From Tetrapyrgos nigripes (lineage: Eukaryota > Basidiomycota > Agaricomycetes > Agaricales > Campanellaceae): DNA of 64,000 nt. Below are positions 22,663 through 34,025 of the stretch, in pieces (position 1 is the stretch's first letter; each line of letters starts with the position of its first letter). A model generated the notes under the pieces. It saw only the letters and a program-made list of their open reading frames with translations, was not told where the DNA came from and did not search any database. The position numbers were made by a program, and so were the translations under genes. The stretch lies in the NCBI GenBank assembly GCA_013368315.1, contig JAACJM010000007.1, forward strand, positions 62,001 to 126,000, written 5' to 3'.

Positions 22663-23651
22663 TTAGTATACCTGTAGGAAGAGGCGTCAGTTTCGATGAT
22701 AGAAGATAATTGAAATTTTTAAAAAACGACAGCCAACAAAGTAAGCAACTCACCTCATCGAAAGGCCTCGTATCCTGGAAACAACTCTCAAAAACTTCAT
22801 TAACCACTCTTTCTGCCGTAGCTTCGTCTGGACAAGCTGGATTGGCGGAGACGGATACTATTGCACGTCGACGGACGCAGGCCTAAATGTTGTTAAGGGT
22901 ATTAGTGTAGTGTATTAGTTGGACGAGGAGAAAGACGAAGCCAAACACACCTGGTGTTGTTTCGAAAACGACGTAATCCCCCTCCGTAATTCTCTTGTGT
23001 ACCGACAGTCCCCACTTAGACTATTCGCGCGAATCTATATTAATTCGGTCGACAAACCGACAAACCGTCAGAGCAAGTCAAGTTAACAACCCAACTCTAC
23101 TCACCTCACTACACGCCTGATGCCTCAAATTACTCCAGTCCACCTTAAACTTGCACTGATCATACATATGTATCAACTCATGCGCTATAGTCGATTCGAC
23201 GTGTTGCTTGCTGAAGAAATGACCTCCACATAGTTTAATCGCTCCGACTTGGGGGATGTATCCACCGGAATGAGCAGTTGTCCCTCCACCGGCGACGGGT
23301 AAGTCTTCGCAAGTTGCACAAAAGATGTTTGATTCAGGTACTTGGCAGCCGGAGAGACGGAGGTGCTTGAGGAGGAAGATGACTAGGGGGCCTGGAAGGA
23401 GAGAAAAGACGACGGTCGGGTGAGTTACAGATACAAGAGATAGGATAGGACGTACTATTGTCCATTAAATCCTTTTTCATGTTTTCACATCGTCTGTTCT
23501 TGACTTGTTGTAAATCCGCCCTTCGTTCTTCCTCGGTGACGCCAATGCCAGTTACAAACATGACTCTTCTGCGCCATCGCTCGAATGCTGAGTTGGAGGA
23601 GTCGTCTGAGTTTGATGAGCCTTGCGAGGGAGACGAGGACGAGTCGCTCAT
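22663..23651 (-). CDS. ATP23: Mitochondrial inner-membrane metalloprotease Atp23
   Basis: Five exons, all in phase: 23651-23456, 23391-23105, 23034-22951, 22882-22754, 22671-22663; 234 residues, normal for the family. The start is [19 protein letters not shown]. The M76 metalloprotease core is clear: zinc motif HELIH in [20 protein letters not shown], then [39 protein letters not shown] and [10 protein letters not shown]. Atp23 sits in the intermembrane space, processes the Atp6 precursor in yeast and helps ATP synthase assembly. The last exon is only 9 nt (Val-Tyr-stop). The start faces the F-box copy at 24012 across about 360 bp. Confidence 0.92.
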
Positions 23652-24011
23652 CGTGTCACAGAAGAGAAACTTCTGAAAGTTTTTGACGCGTCGCGTGATG
23701 CAAATTGCAATTAGTCCGAACCGTTCCATATTCTGGCAGTGGAAAGACTATGTACAGAAAGTTTGCGAGGAAGGGGCCCCGGCCTTCAACTTCACCAACA
23801 TAGTGGACAAACAGACATATGTAGGTAGACGGTCACTTTGCTCCAACGGAAGTTTGAGCTCTTCTCTTTTGAACATGGACTTATTAGGAAGGTGGGAACG
23901 CCACTCAAAGTTAAAGGAACGCGCCAGCTTCTTTGTTGCTTACTTTTCCCCACCTTCACCGATGACATTTTTCGGCCAAGACGTGCATCTTCCTCCAACC
24001 CACGTCGCACC

Positions 24012-25046
24012 ATGATCTGCCAAAGTTGCGGCAACGAAAATCCCTACAAAACTCGCGTCGACATCGCCGATGTTTCTACCCAAATCACCGAATTGCTCCG
24101 AGCTGTGCCACTCCAAACGTTCCATTCGCCAGCGGTCTCGCGGATGCTTTTTGACGCTGAAGAGGATTCTAGGCATTATGAGTTGGAGATTGCCCAACTC
24201 CAGTCGCGTGTAATGCACCTCAGGACGAAGAAACGATCGCTGGCGAAGCGTGTGGAGAAGCTCAAATTACTCTCTTCCCCACATATCCCCTTCGCACCAT
24301 GGGATTTCGAGAGCTACGAGAAGACGGTAGGAGTACCAGAGGGGACGATCACTTGGTGTCGATGTTGGTCGACAAATTTACCTTGCCATCTTTGCTCAAT
24401 CTTACCATCAGTAACAACTACCTCGATTTTGACAATTATCCTTCTAGCATTCAAAGGCACCTGGCCCCGCCAAATCTTTTCTCGCTTCTTTGAACGCTCG
24501 GGATGTCAACTCCAAACGCTTCACCTAATTCGCCTCTCAGTGTCCGACCAGGATGTCATCGCACTCCTCAGGCATACCCCATCCTTGGTTGAGCTCCATA
24601 TCGAAGAAATAAAACGTAACGTCCATTCACGAAACCTCCGCTACTTTAATGGGACTGTCTTTAGGTTCAAAGACACTGTAACGCCTTCATTCCTCACTGC
24701 TCTTCATGCATATGACCATGGCATGTCGTCTCCTCTTGTTCCAAAACTCGAACGTCTGGACTTGCTCGTTGACGGGGATTTATTCGATGATGGCATGTTT
24801 TTGGAGATGGTTGTTTCGAGGTGGATACCCGACAAGAACTACACGTTGTCCGTTGGGGTCAGCTCTATGAAGTCAGTCAAGATTGGTGTTTTGGACAGGA
24901 CACTGAAGGAGGATGTGAAAGAACAACTTTTGTATTTGGAAAAGGTTGGGCTCAAGGTTATTGTGTACGGCAGGGGTACTCAGGAGATGGAATACTCGGA
25001 GGACGAGTCGGAGGAAGAAGATGAAGACGATAGTGAAGATGAATAA
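24012..25046 (+). pseudogene. Degenerate F-box/LRR protein gene lacking the F-box
   Basis: ATG at 24012 gives MICQSCGNENPYKTRVDIAD and the same 90-residue coil-like N-terminus as the copy at 11187. Right after KRVEKLKLLSS, where the F-box should begin, the reading jumps into the leucine-rich part, so the F-box is deleted. A canonical LRR segment (VSMLVDKFTLPSLLNLTISN) lies in a different frame (about 24360-24420) from the flanks, so a frameshift or an unrecognised intron exists. The C-terminus (LDLLVDGDLFDDGMFLEMVV...) ends in an acidic tail. It may be expressed, but not as a standard F-box adaptor. Confidence 0.55.
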
Positions 25047-26251
25047 GAAGTGTAGAAATAGAGACCAAATCGTAATAACGGCACGAGATGATTGGACCAG
25101 ATACTTACTTGAAGTTGTGGAGACAACGATTTACTATCTTGTCTGTTGCTTGGAATTCTTCTACTTATAAAGGCTGGTCTCCAGCCTGCCAGACTTCACG
25201 CTGTTGAAATGAGATCGCAAATGACTTTGAGATTTCCTAAATCGGAAAACAGACTCGCAACCAGTCGTTCGGTAGAGCGTACAGGTACCCCGGCTAATTG
25301 GAAAAGCGCCTGGCACAAGTTGCTGTTGTCCATCACAACGTCCTACTGTTACATACTCTACTTTCAACTTTTTGAGCTCAAATCCACTTTTATCTCTACC
25401 AGTGACCGCAAGGCCAAACTCGGTATCCGTGACATCAAAATTACTTTGCAGGCCCAGAATGTAACGGTCATCCCCAAGATAGCCCGCAGCTCCAAGTAAT
25501 TGTGCAGCACCAACTACTCTCATCTCTCTACTTGACCCCGTGCGTTATACGTACACTGGGAAACCAGGTCCCGTCAAACTGCGTACTAGTAGATGGCCTG
25601 GAAAAGCAGTGTTCTGTTGACACTGACCCTGCACTGAACGAGAGAATCTGTCGATGGCTTAAGGAAATGACAGCCTTTGAGTCATTATTGGCTTGGAGAT
25701 AAGGTGATGGTGCTAATGGGTCCCTTGATCATGTTGTCTGGTGCGTAGCCAAATCAGACTGATACAGAAACAATTAATCAAACGATTTAATTCGCTTTCA
25801 ATCTGCGCACTGTGGTTCGTGAATCAAAACGTTCGTTTGACCTGCAAGCTTTGACAGGGTTTGGACAGGGTGTTCCGGAGCGTTTTTCTCCTGTGTGTTG
25901 TTCGACCCGACAAGAATCTCAATGATCATCCAAGTCTTCGCCGTGATCTTCCGTTTCAACTCAATACGGGACGCTCGATTTCGCTGTCCTGTCTTCATCT
26001 TTTCCTGGCGCTCTTCCTCTTCCCAGGATCATACCGCCTCCAGTATACTGCGGAACGCATAAAGCATGCAAATCACTTGCTACGAGTCTGTGGTACCCGG
26101 TTTCCCTTTCCTCGTTTTCTTTCCTTCTTTTTCTTTTCTCTTCTTTCTCTCTTTCTTTCTTTCTCTGCTCGCTGGCGAGGTTTGATTTTGGTGTACGGAA
26201 GCAGTGGGAAGATTGGACCAAATTCTTCGTTTTTCAAAACTTTTTTTCGAC
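25047..26251. other. Mostly gene-free region, with a weak minus-strand ORF at 25161-25523
   Basis: A 120-codon minus-strand ORF (MRVVGAAQLLGAAGYLGDDR..., ending GRLETSLYK) has balanced composition and three cysteines but no recognisable domain, signal peptide or introns, so I do not call it a gene. A pyrimidine-rich tract (26098-26170, TTTCTTTC type) lies upstream of the ATG at 26252 and probably belongs to its promoter or leader. Confidence 0.4.
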
Positions 26252-27841
26252 ATGTCAAGACCGAGTTGGGCTCAAGATCGTTCTGGTCTCAACGATGACT
26301 ATTCCTACGCCTTTCGGCACAGGCCGGAAAACAGCTCGCAATTCGTCAATGACAATTATCGGTCCGCATACCCAACCTCCCAGTGGGACACTCGTACTAT
26401 TGACTCAGTGACGACAAACGGTATCGTTGGACTATATAATCATTCTTCCACGAATCCAACTTCCCAGTGGGACACGTTTGACTCAAGGACGGCACCAAAG
26501 GATTTCACTGGACGATTTTCACCTGATAGTACTGAAGGGAGTACGATAGACATGGAAAAGTCGTCTTCGTTAAACGAAGTTGGGTAAGACTCTATGCTCT
26601 TCTTACTCCCTTCAATCCAATGACTGATGAACGAAAAGAAATGCAGAGAATGTCAAGCAGTTCAGGCAAAATACGGGAAATTTATGGACTAAAGTAGGTG
26701 CAACTGTCTATCTTCACGAGTCAGAAACAATATTGATGCTATGTCTGGATTCGTCTAGGGCTCTGGAGGACGATGTGCACTGCGGTTTTTTGGTTGCACT
26801 TTCCTGGTAGCACTTTACCTCTTCATTGCCATCTTCTTGACCCTCGTTATCGTAAGTCTTGTTTGTGCTTCACGTCGTGTCTAAATCTCACTGACGCTCT
26901 TTTCATTTTCTTAATTTCATGGTACTGCAGTACCTTCGACCACCAAATGCCTCCATATCTCAAACTCCCGATGTCGATCTAGACGGGGTGAGGATCCTCG
27001 CTCTTGCCGCTGGGCGTCCCTTGGTGTCCCCTGCTCCGTACCTATCGCTGACTCTTTCCGAACGCCCAGGCATCGCTGATCGACAGTGGAGATGGCAATG
27101 GCCCAACAGGCTTTATACTTCCTTTACGGTTCAACGTATCGTGAGTTTCCAATCCTTTTACTTTTCTGTGCAAAAGTTCCCAATCTGACCACTACGCAGG
27201 ATCTGGAATCCAAGTTTCATTCCCGCCACTGTCAAGACCGTAGATATCAAAGTAAGCAAACTATACACTGATCATCATCTTCAGCCAAACTGACGTTGCT
27301 GGTTTTATCCTAGGTACTCTACCCTGTGAACGGTACGGACTTTGCGATAGGCAATGGAACAATACACAACCAATTGGTCAAGTCCAACGCTCGCACCAAC
27401 GTCTCCTTTCCCATAGACGTCAACTATTCTGATGACAAAGATCCTAATGATAGTGTTTTGCTGGACATTGCGGATCGCTGTCTTTTGAATAATAAAGGGA
27501 TTGGGCTTAATGTCAAATTGAATGTGCGTCTGACCATTTCGAGTGTTAGTTGTTTGTCGTAACTCAACTCGGAGCATTAAACAGATCAAAGTGAATATCC
27601 TGGGCTTCCCGATTTCTGCACCGACAATTTCGTTCTCGCTATCCTTCCCATGTCCGTTTGACACAAGCAAGTTGCAGGTGTGTAGTATGCTGTAGTTTTT
27701 GACGACGTCAGACTGACTGTTTTTGATTCCTTTGCTCGTGTTCGACAGCCGTTCTTCCTACAACTTACTGATGTTGCTGAAGAGACGGGTCTGTTGGATC
27801 TGCTACTCCAAGTTGTCCCTAATTTGGCCAAATTGCGTTAG
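26252..27841 (+). CDS. Single-pass membrane protein with LEA_2-like domain (paralog 2)
   Basis: Nine exons in phase: 26252-26583, 26639-26693, 26759-26851, 26931-26987, 27070-27140, 27200-27251, 27314-27523, 27585-27677, 27749-27841; 351 residues. The N-terminal tail repeats a TSQWDT motif twice and ends VKQFRQNTGNLWTK. The transmembrane segment is FFGCTFLVALYLFIAIFLTL. The outer domain carries GPTGFILPLRFNVS, IWNPSFIPATVKTVDIKV, LYPVNGTDFAIGNGTIHNQL and ISFSFPCPF, matching the gene at 20217 block by block. The ATG at 26252 is chosen because the longer upstream frame begins only at a GTG in pyrimidine-rich leader. Confidence 0.8.
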
Positions 27842-28355
27842 TTGGTCGTATGGTGGACGCCGAGTACCACACGACGTTCTTTTGACATTTATCTATAATA
27901 TTTATCTTAACTTGCGTAACACACAGTGCGTCTTGGCCTCGGTATACTTGACTTGCTGAGTGTATAGCTGAGATAGTGCTTTCTTTGCATCACACTCGAC
28001 ACTCCTAGCGAGCTTGGAGTTCTTGATGCCATTGCACATCTACAAAACGCAAAACGAATGATTCTTGTAGCCTAGTACTGTACAAAACATGTATTGATAT
28101 GATAATATATTTTATACTCACAAAACGAAGGAATGCAATGGCAACTATATATAAGGAATGCAGTTCTACTTGGATGAAGCAGAAAAAATCGACGCGGTAG
28201 TTATGAGCACGTCAAACTAATACTAGTAGTACAAAGAAGACCACCATCACCAAAATGCAGCAAGATACCGAAGATACCGAAGAATGGCGGACAAGTACGT
28301 AGATAAGTGGAAAGATCGACGTCTATTCAGCATTAAACAAGGCGAAAAAATATCC
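27842..28355. other. Convergent 3' spacer
   Basis: About 510 bp between two converging gene ends (27841 plus, 28356 minus). AT-rich; no gene seen. Confidence 0.5.
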
Positions 28356-31300
28356 TTATGAGCGCTGTAGCCAACCAACCTCCAAATTGGTCATGATACG
28401 CATACTCTCGGGATAGGTCCTATTGCTTTCTTTCAGCAACACGGCAAGCCTTTGACAGGTATCCATAGGGTAGTACAGGTACTCTGCTTGCGGGAACCCA
28501 GGATAGCTGTTGACGACACTAAATAGAAAGGCAAAGCACATCAGTCTCATGATCTGCACAAACGACGAAGAGCATAGGGATAGTGATAGGGAGAAACAAC
28601 GTACGTTTTCAAATCCAGACTCCTTTCAGAAGGCCCTAAGAGTTTGTACAACACCTTTGCAGCGTTCATCGATGCAGATTTTGGTAGAGTGTAATGCCTC
28701 GGGGTTGCATATGCGACTTGGATACTTGGTTTGAATAACCATATCTGATAAAGGAGGATATTGGCCTAGTAAGAAAAGAGATGAAGAAAAGAAGCAAAGA
28801 AAACACACCAGTATCCGCGGCCGTTCATCTTCTTCATCCGAGATGACGAAGCGATAAGATGCGTGGGCTTGAACAAACTCGTTCATATCTTCAACGATGA
28901 AGGCTGAAAGAGGGATTTTGGAGGGTCTGCAATGCACCAAACGGAAAAAAAGAATAAAGAATCAAAGAATGCATCAGTCAGTCAGAGCTGAAAAATACGC
29001 GAAGACAAAAGGTGACACACTCTGCGGTTTGACTAACGGGCCGCACTGCATACTTGAGGATCCTATAAGCAGCGATCTTCTTGCCCTCTGTTTCGCGATC
29101 TTGACAGCGACCCAAGAAAGCTCCACATAAACAACGGACAATCCGACGACTGTCCGAATGCTATTAGAGAAGTGAAGGTATGTCAGTCAGTAAGGGCATT
29201 ACAAAAAGTTGGGATGACATGAAGAATAAAGGCAATGTAGAAAAACAAAATGTAGTCTCAAATGTAGCTCCCGACACATAGGCCTAAATGCACGAGAGTT
29301 GTTTTACGAGCACCTTTTACTCTAGGACGCTTTGTATCAACCGATAAAAGTCACTGCCCCTCCAATCGTCCCAGAACTCGCGAGAACAGGTCGAAAAAGG
29401 GAGTCATGACCGTTGGTGGGCAATCCCAACGCCAGTCTTCTTGATCGTCCGAGGAAAAGAAGAAAGAAAGAAAGAAAGAAAGAAGAAGAAGAAATAAAAG
29501 AGACATGTATGGACTCACCTTTGAATCCTCCGGAATATTAAAATTATCCTTGGCCATTGCAGATTCTTCAAACAATATATAACTCCCACCCACCAACGCT
29601 TGTCCAGGATCAGGCCAGAATCCGTTCTTGCCTCGTTTAGCAACATCTTCATTCAACTTTTGTGAAGAATGACACATCCAAGCGTCTACCAATTCCTCCC
29701 AATGTTCCGAGGGAAGGTCATTGTACTGGCTAATCTTGGCCGACTGAACGAGAGGAAGAGAACACGAAGCACATATGAAACTTGTCGGACTCGTCGAGGT
29801 TAGTTGGGTTGCATCAAGGAGTGGAGATGCTTCGGGCTCGCGTTGAGGTTCAGGTTCGGCAAAGGGGTCGGGATTGAAATTGGAGGTGGAGGGTGATGAT
29901 AACGTAGGCAACTTGATTTCAAAATGACCGCTCTGGACTTTGATCTCTTTTTTTCCTGGGGCGACTCGGCCGGGTAAGATTAACGGCAGAGAAGTGTTGG
30001 GACCGCTCTTGATGACGAGGCGATAACCAGTTTCGGCGAGATTCTCAGTGTCGCTGAATGAAGGCTGTACTTCGGCTTCAAGATCAATTCCTGGTTGAGC
30101 ACCTGTCACTGTGAAGAAAACGAGGATGTGTTGGAGGTTTTCTTGGTTTTCGGCGACGTATGTGACGTCGAAAACCGCTGCATGAAAATAAAGACGGTTA
30201 ATGTTTGATATCTCAACGAGACTAAATCTACTCACTCCTTGAGGGACCTATTCCAGACAGGAAGTCACTTTGCTTCATGGCGTCAGTTGCTATGTTTGAT
30301 TTAGAGGTAGAACCTCGGAGCCATGCCAGAGGAGGTGCAGAGTTGCTCCTATCTCTGTTTTTCCTTTTGAAGGCGAGACGAGCCAATGCTCCAGATGGCG
30401 GTGAAGAAGGAACAGGTGGTGACACAGTTGTCGGAGGCAGGATCATATTGGAAGGAGGAATTTCCCTAACGAATTCTGGTAGAGTCAACATTGCCGTCGG
30501 GTCGTCAATCTTCAGGTTTTCGGGTGGTACGGCCTCTCGTATGAATTCGGGGAGTGATAACATTGTTTCAGGATTCTTGATCCTGGAAGTCCGCTGTGTT
30601 GCATCTTGACCGTGTAATCTGCGTGCATTCGAATGCTCGGCCAGTTGCTCGACGAATGCTTCGCGCTATATCACTGTTAGTCAGTACAGACTCAACAAGC
30701 TAGTGAATTGAATACTCGCTTTAGCCTGATCCCGCATCCGTGCCTTCTCCATACGCAACTTCAACCCACCATTCAGAACAACTGACTGATCCAAGAGTTT
30801 ACGATCCGAGGCCTTGTTAATCAGCTCTAGCATACTCTCTAAGTCCCTCACATCAGCATCCGTCTGCTTCTGCTTCCCAGCAGCTTTCGACGACGTTCCC
30901 CTGGTACCTTCCCTCCTAGCCTTCTCCATTTGCTCTAGTTTCGAACTTTTCAGTTCAACCCGTTGGTTGTGAAGCTGTGGCGCCACAAGGTACAGTCTGT
31001 CAATGGCCATCGTGACTGCTTCCAAATCCAGTCTCCTTTTCTCGTTGGTGGAAGAGGCGACGATGGGGGAATGTGCAGTCTGAGACAGAGAGTGGTATTT
31101 TTCGTCATCGTGAGAGAGGACCGGTTGTTCGTAATCGGGGAGGTCGTCGAATTTGTAATCGCCTGGGTCGTAGCGAGGAGGTAAAACGTCTGCTGCATAA
31201 GCTGAGGCTGAAGCGGTTCGTTCTCTGCAAAGAGAAACGACGTTTTCTAGCTCTTCGTCTATTCCGGACCATAGGAGGGATGCCTCTACTGTGACTACGG

Positions 31301-32112
31301 GAGTAGATCCTCGTGTAAGGACTTCATGATTGGAAGTCTGTCGTTCAATCTGGAAGTCGCTCAGCTGGCGTTTTAGAGTGTCGAATAGGTTAACAGGTTC
31401 GGTTGGTTCGGTTAGCTCGGTTGACCATAAATCTGACTGAGTTGCTGATACTCTACTAGGAGCTGGAGAGGATGGATCCACGATGGTAGCGAGACGGTTG
31501 AGATGGGAAAGAAGCGTAATGAGAGTTTTTGCGAGAAGAGCGTCGGAGGGATCTAGAGTGGATGTAATGCCTTCTACGCGCAAGCTAAGCTCATGTATGA
31601 GCTGTGCATCGGTGCCGAAAGAAGGAGCTTCAATCATTTCCCGAGCTCCTTCGCGATTGCGAAGATTGGAGACGAGTGTTTGCAGAGCTGAAGATGAAGA
31701 CTCGGCTTCTGCATGAGGATTGGTAGAAACCGCGGGACTGGAAGGCATGGAATGTCTTCTATCTGGAACTATGGTCTTCCATTTAGATGGTGCGGAGAGG
31801 AGGTTGTTAAGAGCCATCAGACATGAGCGTTCGACGTTGAATATGGACGGCATTAACTCGTGCTATGGCTGTTGAGGACCTGTTCTGACAGAATCAGATG
31901 GAGTAACTCACCAATGTCCCACTTGATACTGTCTCCGAGGCTTCCTGCGTTGAAGGACTAGCCTCTAGCTCCCGGACCTGCTCGGATTGGGCTGGCACAT
32001 GAGAAGTAGAGTCTACCCGTAAGAACTCTCTAGGAAAGGGAGTAGGAATGGAATCAGAAAGAGAGTCAATGGGTTGGGCGTCGTCGACCCTGGCTCTGGT
32101 CAAGGTCGCCAT
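28356..32112 (-). CDS. HECT-like E2-binding protein (UBE3D/Ipa1 type) with long N-terminal extension
   Basis: Eight exons keep one frame: 32112-31912, 31856-30720, 30665-30236, 30177-29519, 29160-29021, 28926-28809, 28765-28605, 28518-28356; 1,002 residues. The last ~400 residues match UBE3D: SGHFEIKLPTL, CASCSLPL, YNDLPSEHWEELVDAWMCH, RRIVRCLCGAFLGRC, AAKVLYKLLGPSERSLDLKT and SMRIMTNLEVGWLQ. UBE3D proteins bind ubiquitin-conjugating E2 enzymes and are usually about 390 residues. The first ~600 residues are Ser/Pro-rich with a helical part (DLEAVTMAIDRLYLVAPQLH) and a repeated LPEF-[IV]-RE motif near 30520 and 30460; I do not recognise them. Intron 2 would use a GC donor (30719). Two adjacent genes instead of one fusion remain possible. 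Confidence 0.75.
29451..29496. repeat. AAAG/AAG microsatellite inside an intron
   Basis: GAAA and GAA repeats run within the long intron 29518-29161 of the UBE3D-type gene. On the coding strand this is a pyrimidine tract. Confidence 0.8.
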
Positions 32113-32600
32113 AGTGGCCGTCCAAGCGGTAAGCGCAGTTGACACGGATGTAGAAACAAGCTCGCACGTTGTACCCTAAGTATCTATAGGGGTCTCAAGT
32201 CCACTCGTTTCACCAGACTATTCGTTACCGTTGATAAAACTGCTTTTGGGAACAGCTGTCTAATAGAGAGCTGACAGAGAGATGTATTATAATTTTTTTC
32301 CCTCGTCAACCATCATGATAAAACCTTCACAACATCACTTCATAGGATCAAACCTACTACTGATGTTGATGTATGCCTCCTCACTTGATGATCTGCACAT
32401 AATAAGTATAGCCATGGAAGTCCTTATTGAGGAACTGCGGCTTTTCTGTATCCACAACAACAAAGAGATCCTAATTTGAGCCGTTGGGTCATCATACTTC
32501 TCATTGCTGCAGAAAAGCAAAACATCGAAAGAAAACTGCGAATAAGATATGGGTAGCTCCCGAAGAACGTCCATCTTCAACAGTAATAAGATCATCCGCT
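32113..32600. other. Spacer between LPMO and UBE3D-type gene
   Basis: About 490 bp, promoter side of the UBE3D-type gene and 3' side of the LPMO. Nothing else seen. Confidence 0.5.
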
Positions 32601-34025
32601 TCATCCACTCCAGACAGCCTTGTGTGATAGATTAAGATTGATACGGTCAGTCAGTCAAAATATTTTTCAACTACATAACAACTACTCACCGGTCCAGGTT
32701 GGACGTAGGTAGCAGGGACTGGGTAATAAATATTCAATAGTATCTTCACAAACCACGAATGTCAATCGGAGGACAGCTGAAGGGATCTACCACTTACTCC
32801 AGGTTCCTACAGACGTTTGTCAAAGAATTACCGATTAGCATTGGCTGAAGGTACAAAAAAAAGGCGAGGAGAAGAAACTCGGTGACATACATTTCCAGTG
32901 TACACTCCAGGAATAGAGACAAGAGGTCCAGGGTTTCCGTTACCTGCAGAGCATCATTCATTCACAGGTCAGCGACCGGAATGAACCTGAAACGACTCAC
33001 CTCCACCAGTGACTTGGATTTGACCACAACTGATGTACCATTGGGCTTTCAACGAGGGGAAAGAAAAAGAGGAAGGACACGTCAGGCGTACTGAAACATT
33101 CGTTTAATAATACACACCTCCTTGGAAGGTACCGGCAGCGTGCAGCGCCAAAGCTTCCATACGAACTAGGTATTGCCCACTAGGCAAGTTTCTGGGCACC
33201 GTGAAAGAAACGCTTGGGAGGTCTGCCAGAGAACACGAAAAAGAATGAGAATAAGGAGCTCAGAACCAGAAAAAACTCACTCTGAGCAGGGAAAGTGATA
33301 GAGGTTCCGCCGTTGGTCTGAGCAGTAATTTGATAGACCTAGTGTAAGCGTTAAACATGACGGTGGGGTACGGCATCGGCATTAGACCAAAATTAGGATT
33401 AACGAAAGCCAAACGAAATCAGAATTACTAACCTTGAACCAAACAGCGCCATCCCCGTTGAAAGAAGTGACGTTTCCACTAGGGGCTTTGGCCATGTAGA
33501 CGTTGATGACCTGTGTAGATGAGAGCAAAGCAGAGAGTAGGGAATGTTACTTGTTGGAAAATAAAGCAGAGGCAGGGCAGTGGTAGTAGTGGCACATACA
33601 CCTGGATGGTAAATCGTTTGGTCGCAAGCAATTCCGAGTGTAGATCCAGCAGCGACTGTGATGGTGCTAGCTGTTGCAGGGCCTGTCTGGGAGTCGTAGC
33701 ATCGGAAGTCGGCGCTGGTGACATCGGTGACCTTGTAGTATCAGCATTATTGTGAGTGGGTAGCACGCAAAGAAATAAAGCAATGCAGATATTGACATAC
33801 TGGCGCCTGTGTGTTGTAATTATTGGTCCTGCGGACGTTCACCCAATCTGGCGTTCTGACGCCATTGACCTGTAGTATGTAGCAAGAGCGTTAGAGCTTC
33901 AGAGACGAGCTGTGGTGGAAATGACGCACGATAAGTCCAGGGAAAGTGTAGTGTGCAGTGACTTGCGAAAGCAAAGCGCAGACGCCTGCGAGGATAGCAA
34001 ACGGCCTGATAATCTGGGATACCAT
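32601..34025 (-). CDS. AA9 lytic polysaccharide monooxygenase
   Basis: Eleven exons read about 238 residues. The signal peptide MVSQIIRPFAILAGVCALLS...TA is followed by HYTFPGLI, giving the N-terminal His of the copper histidine brace. The second His is in CDQTIYHPG and the axial Tyr in QWYISCGQIQV. The C-terminus is ILLNIYYPVPATYVQPGP then AVWSG. These are hallmarks of AA9 enzymes, copper-dependent secreted enzymes that oxidatively cleave cellulose or related glucans. There is no carbohydrate-binding module. One exon, EPG at 32806-32798, is only 9 nt. The start at 34025 gives a clean signal peptide. The gene faces the secreted-protein gene at 34794 across about 770 bp. Confidence 0.92.

Noticed and set aside
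25161..25523. 120-codon minus-strand ORF
   Set aside because: Composition is plausible but there is no family match, and a competing + strand frame covers the same bases.
29351..29518. In-frame continuation of the UBE3D exon (SSDDQEDWRWDCPPTVM...)
   Set aside because: The phase-correct acceptor at 29161 leads straight to RRIVRCLCGA, the expected UBE3D block, so 29518-29161 is better read as an intron.
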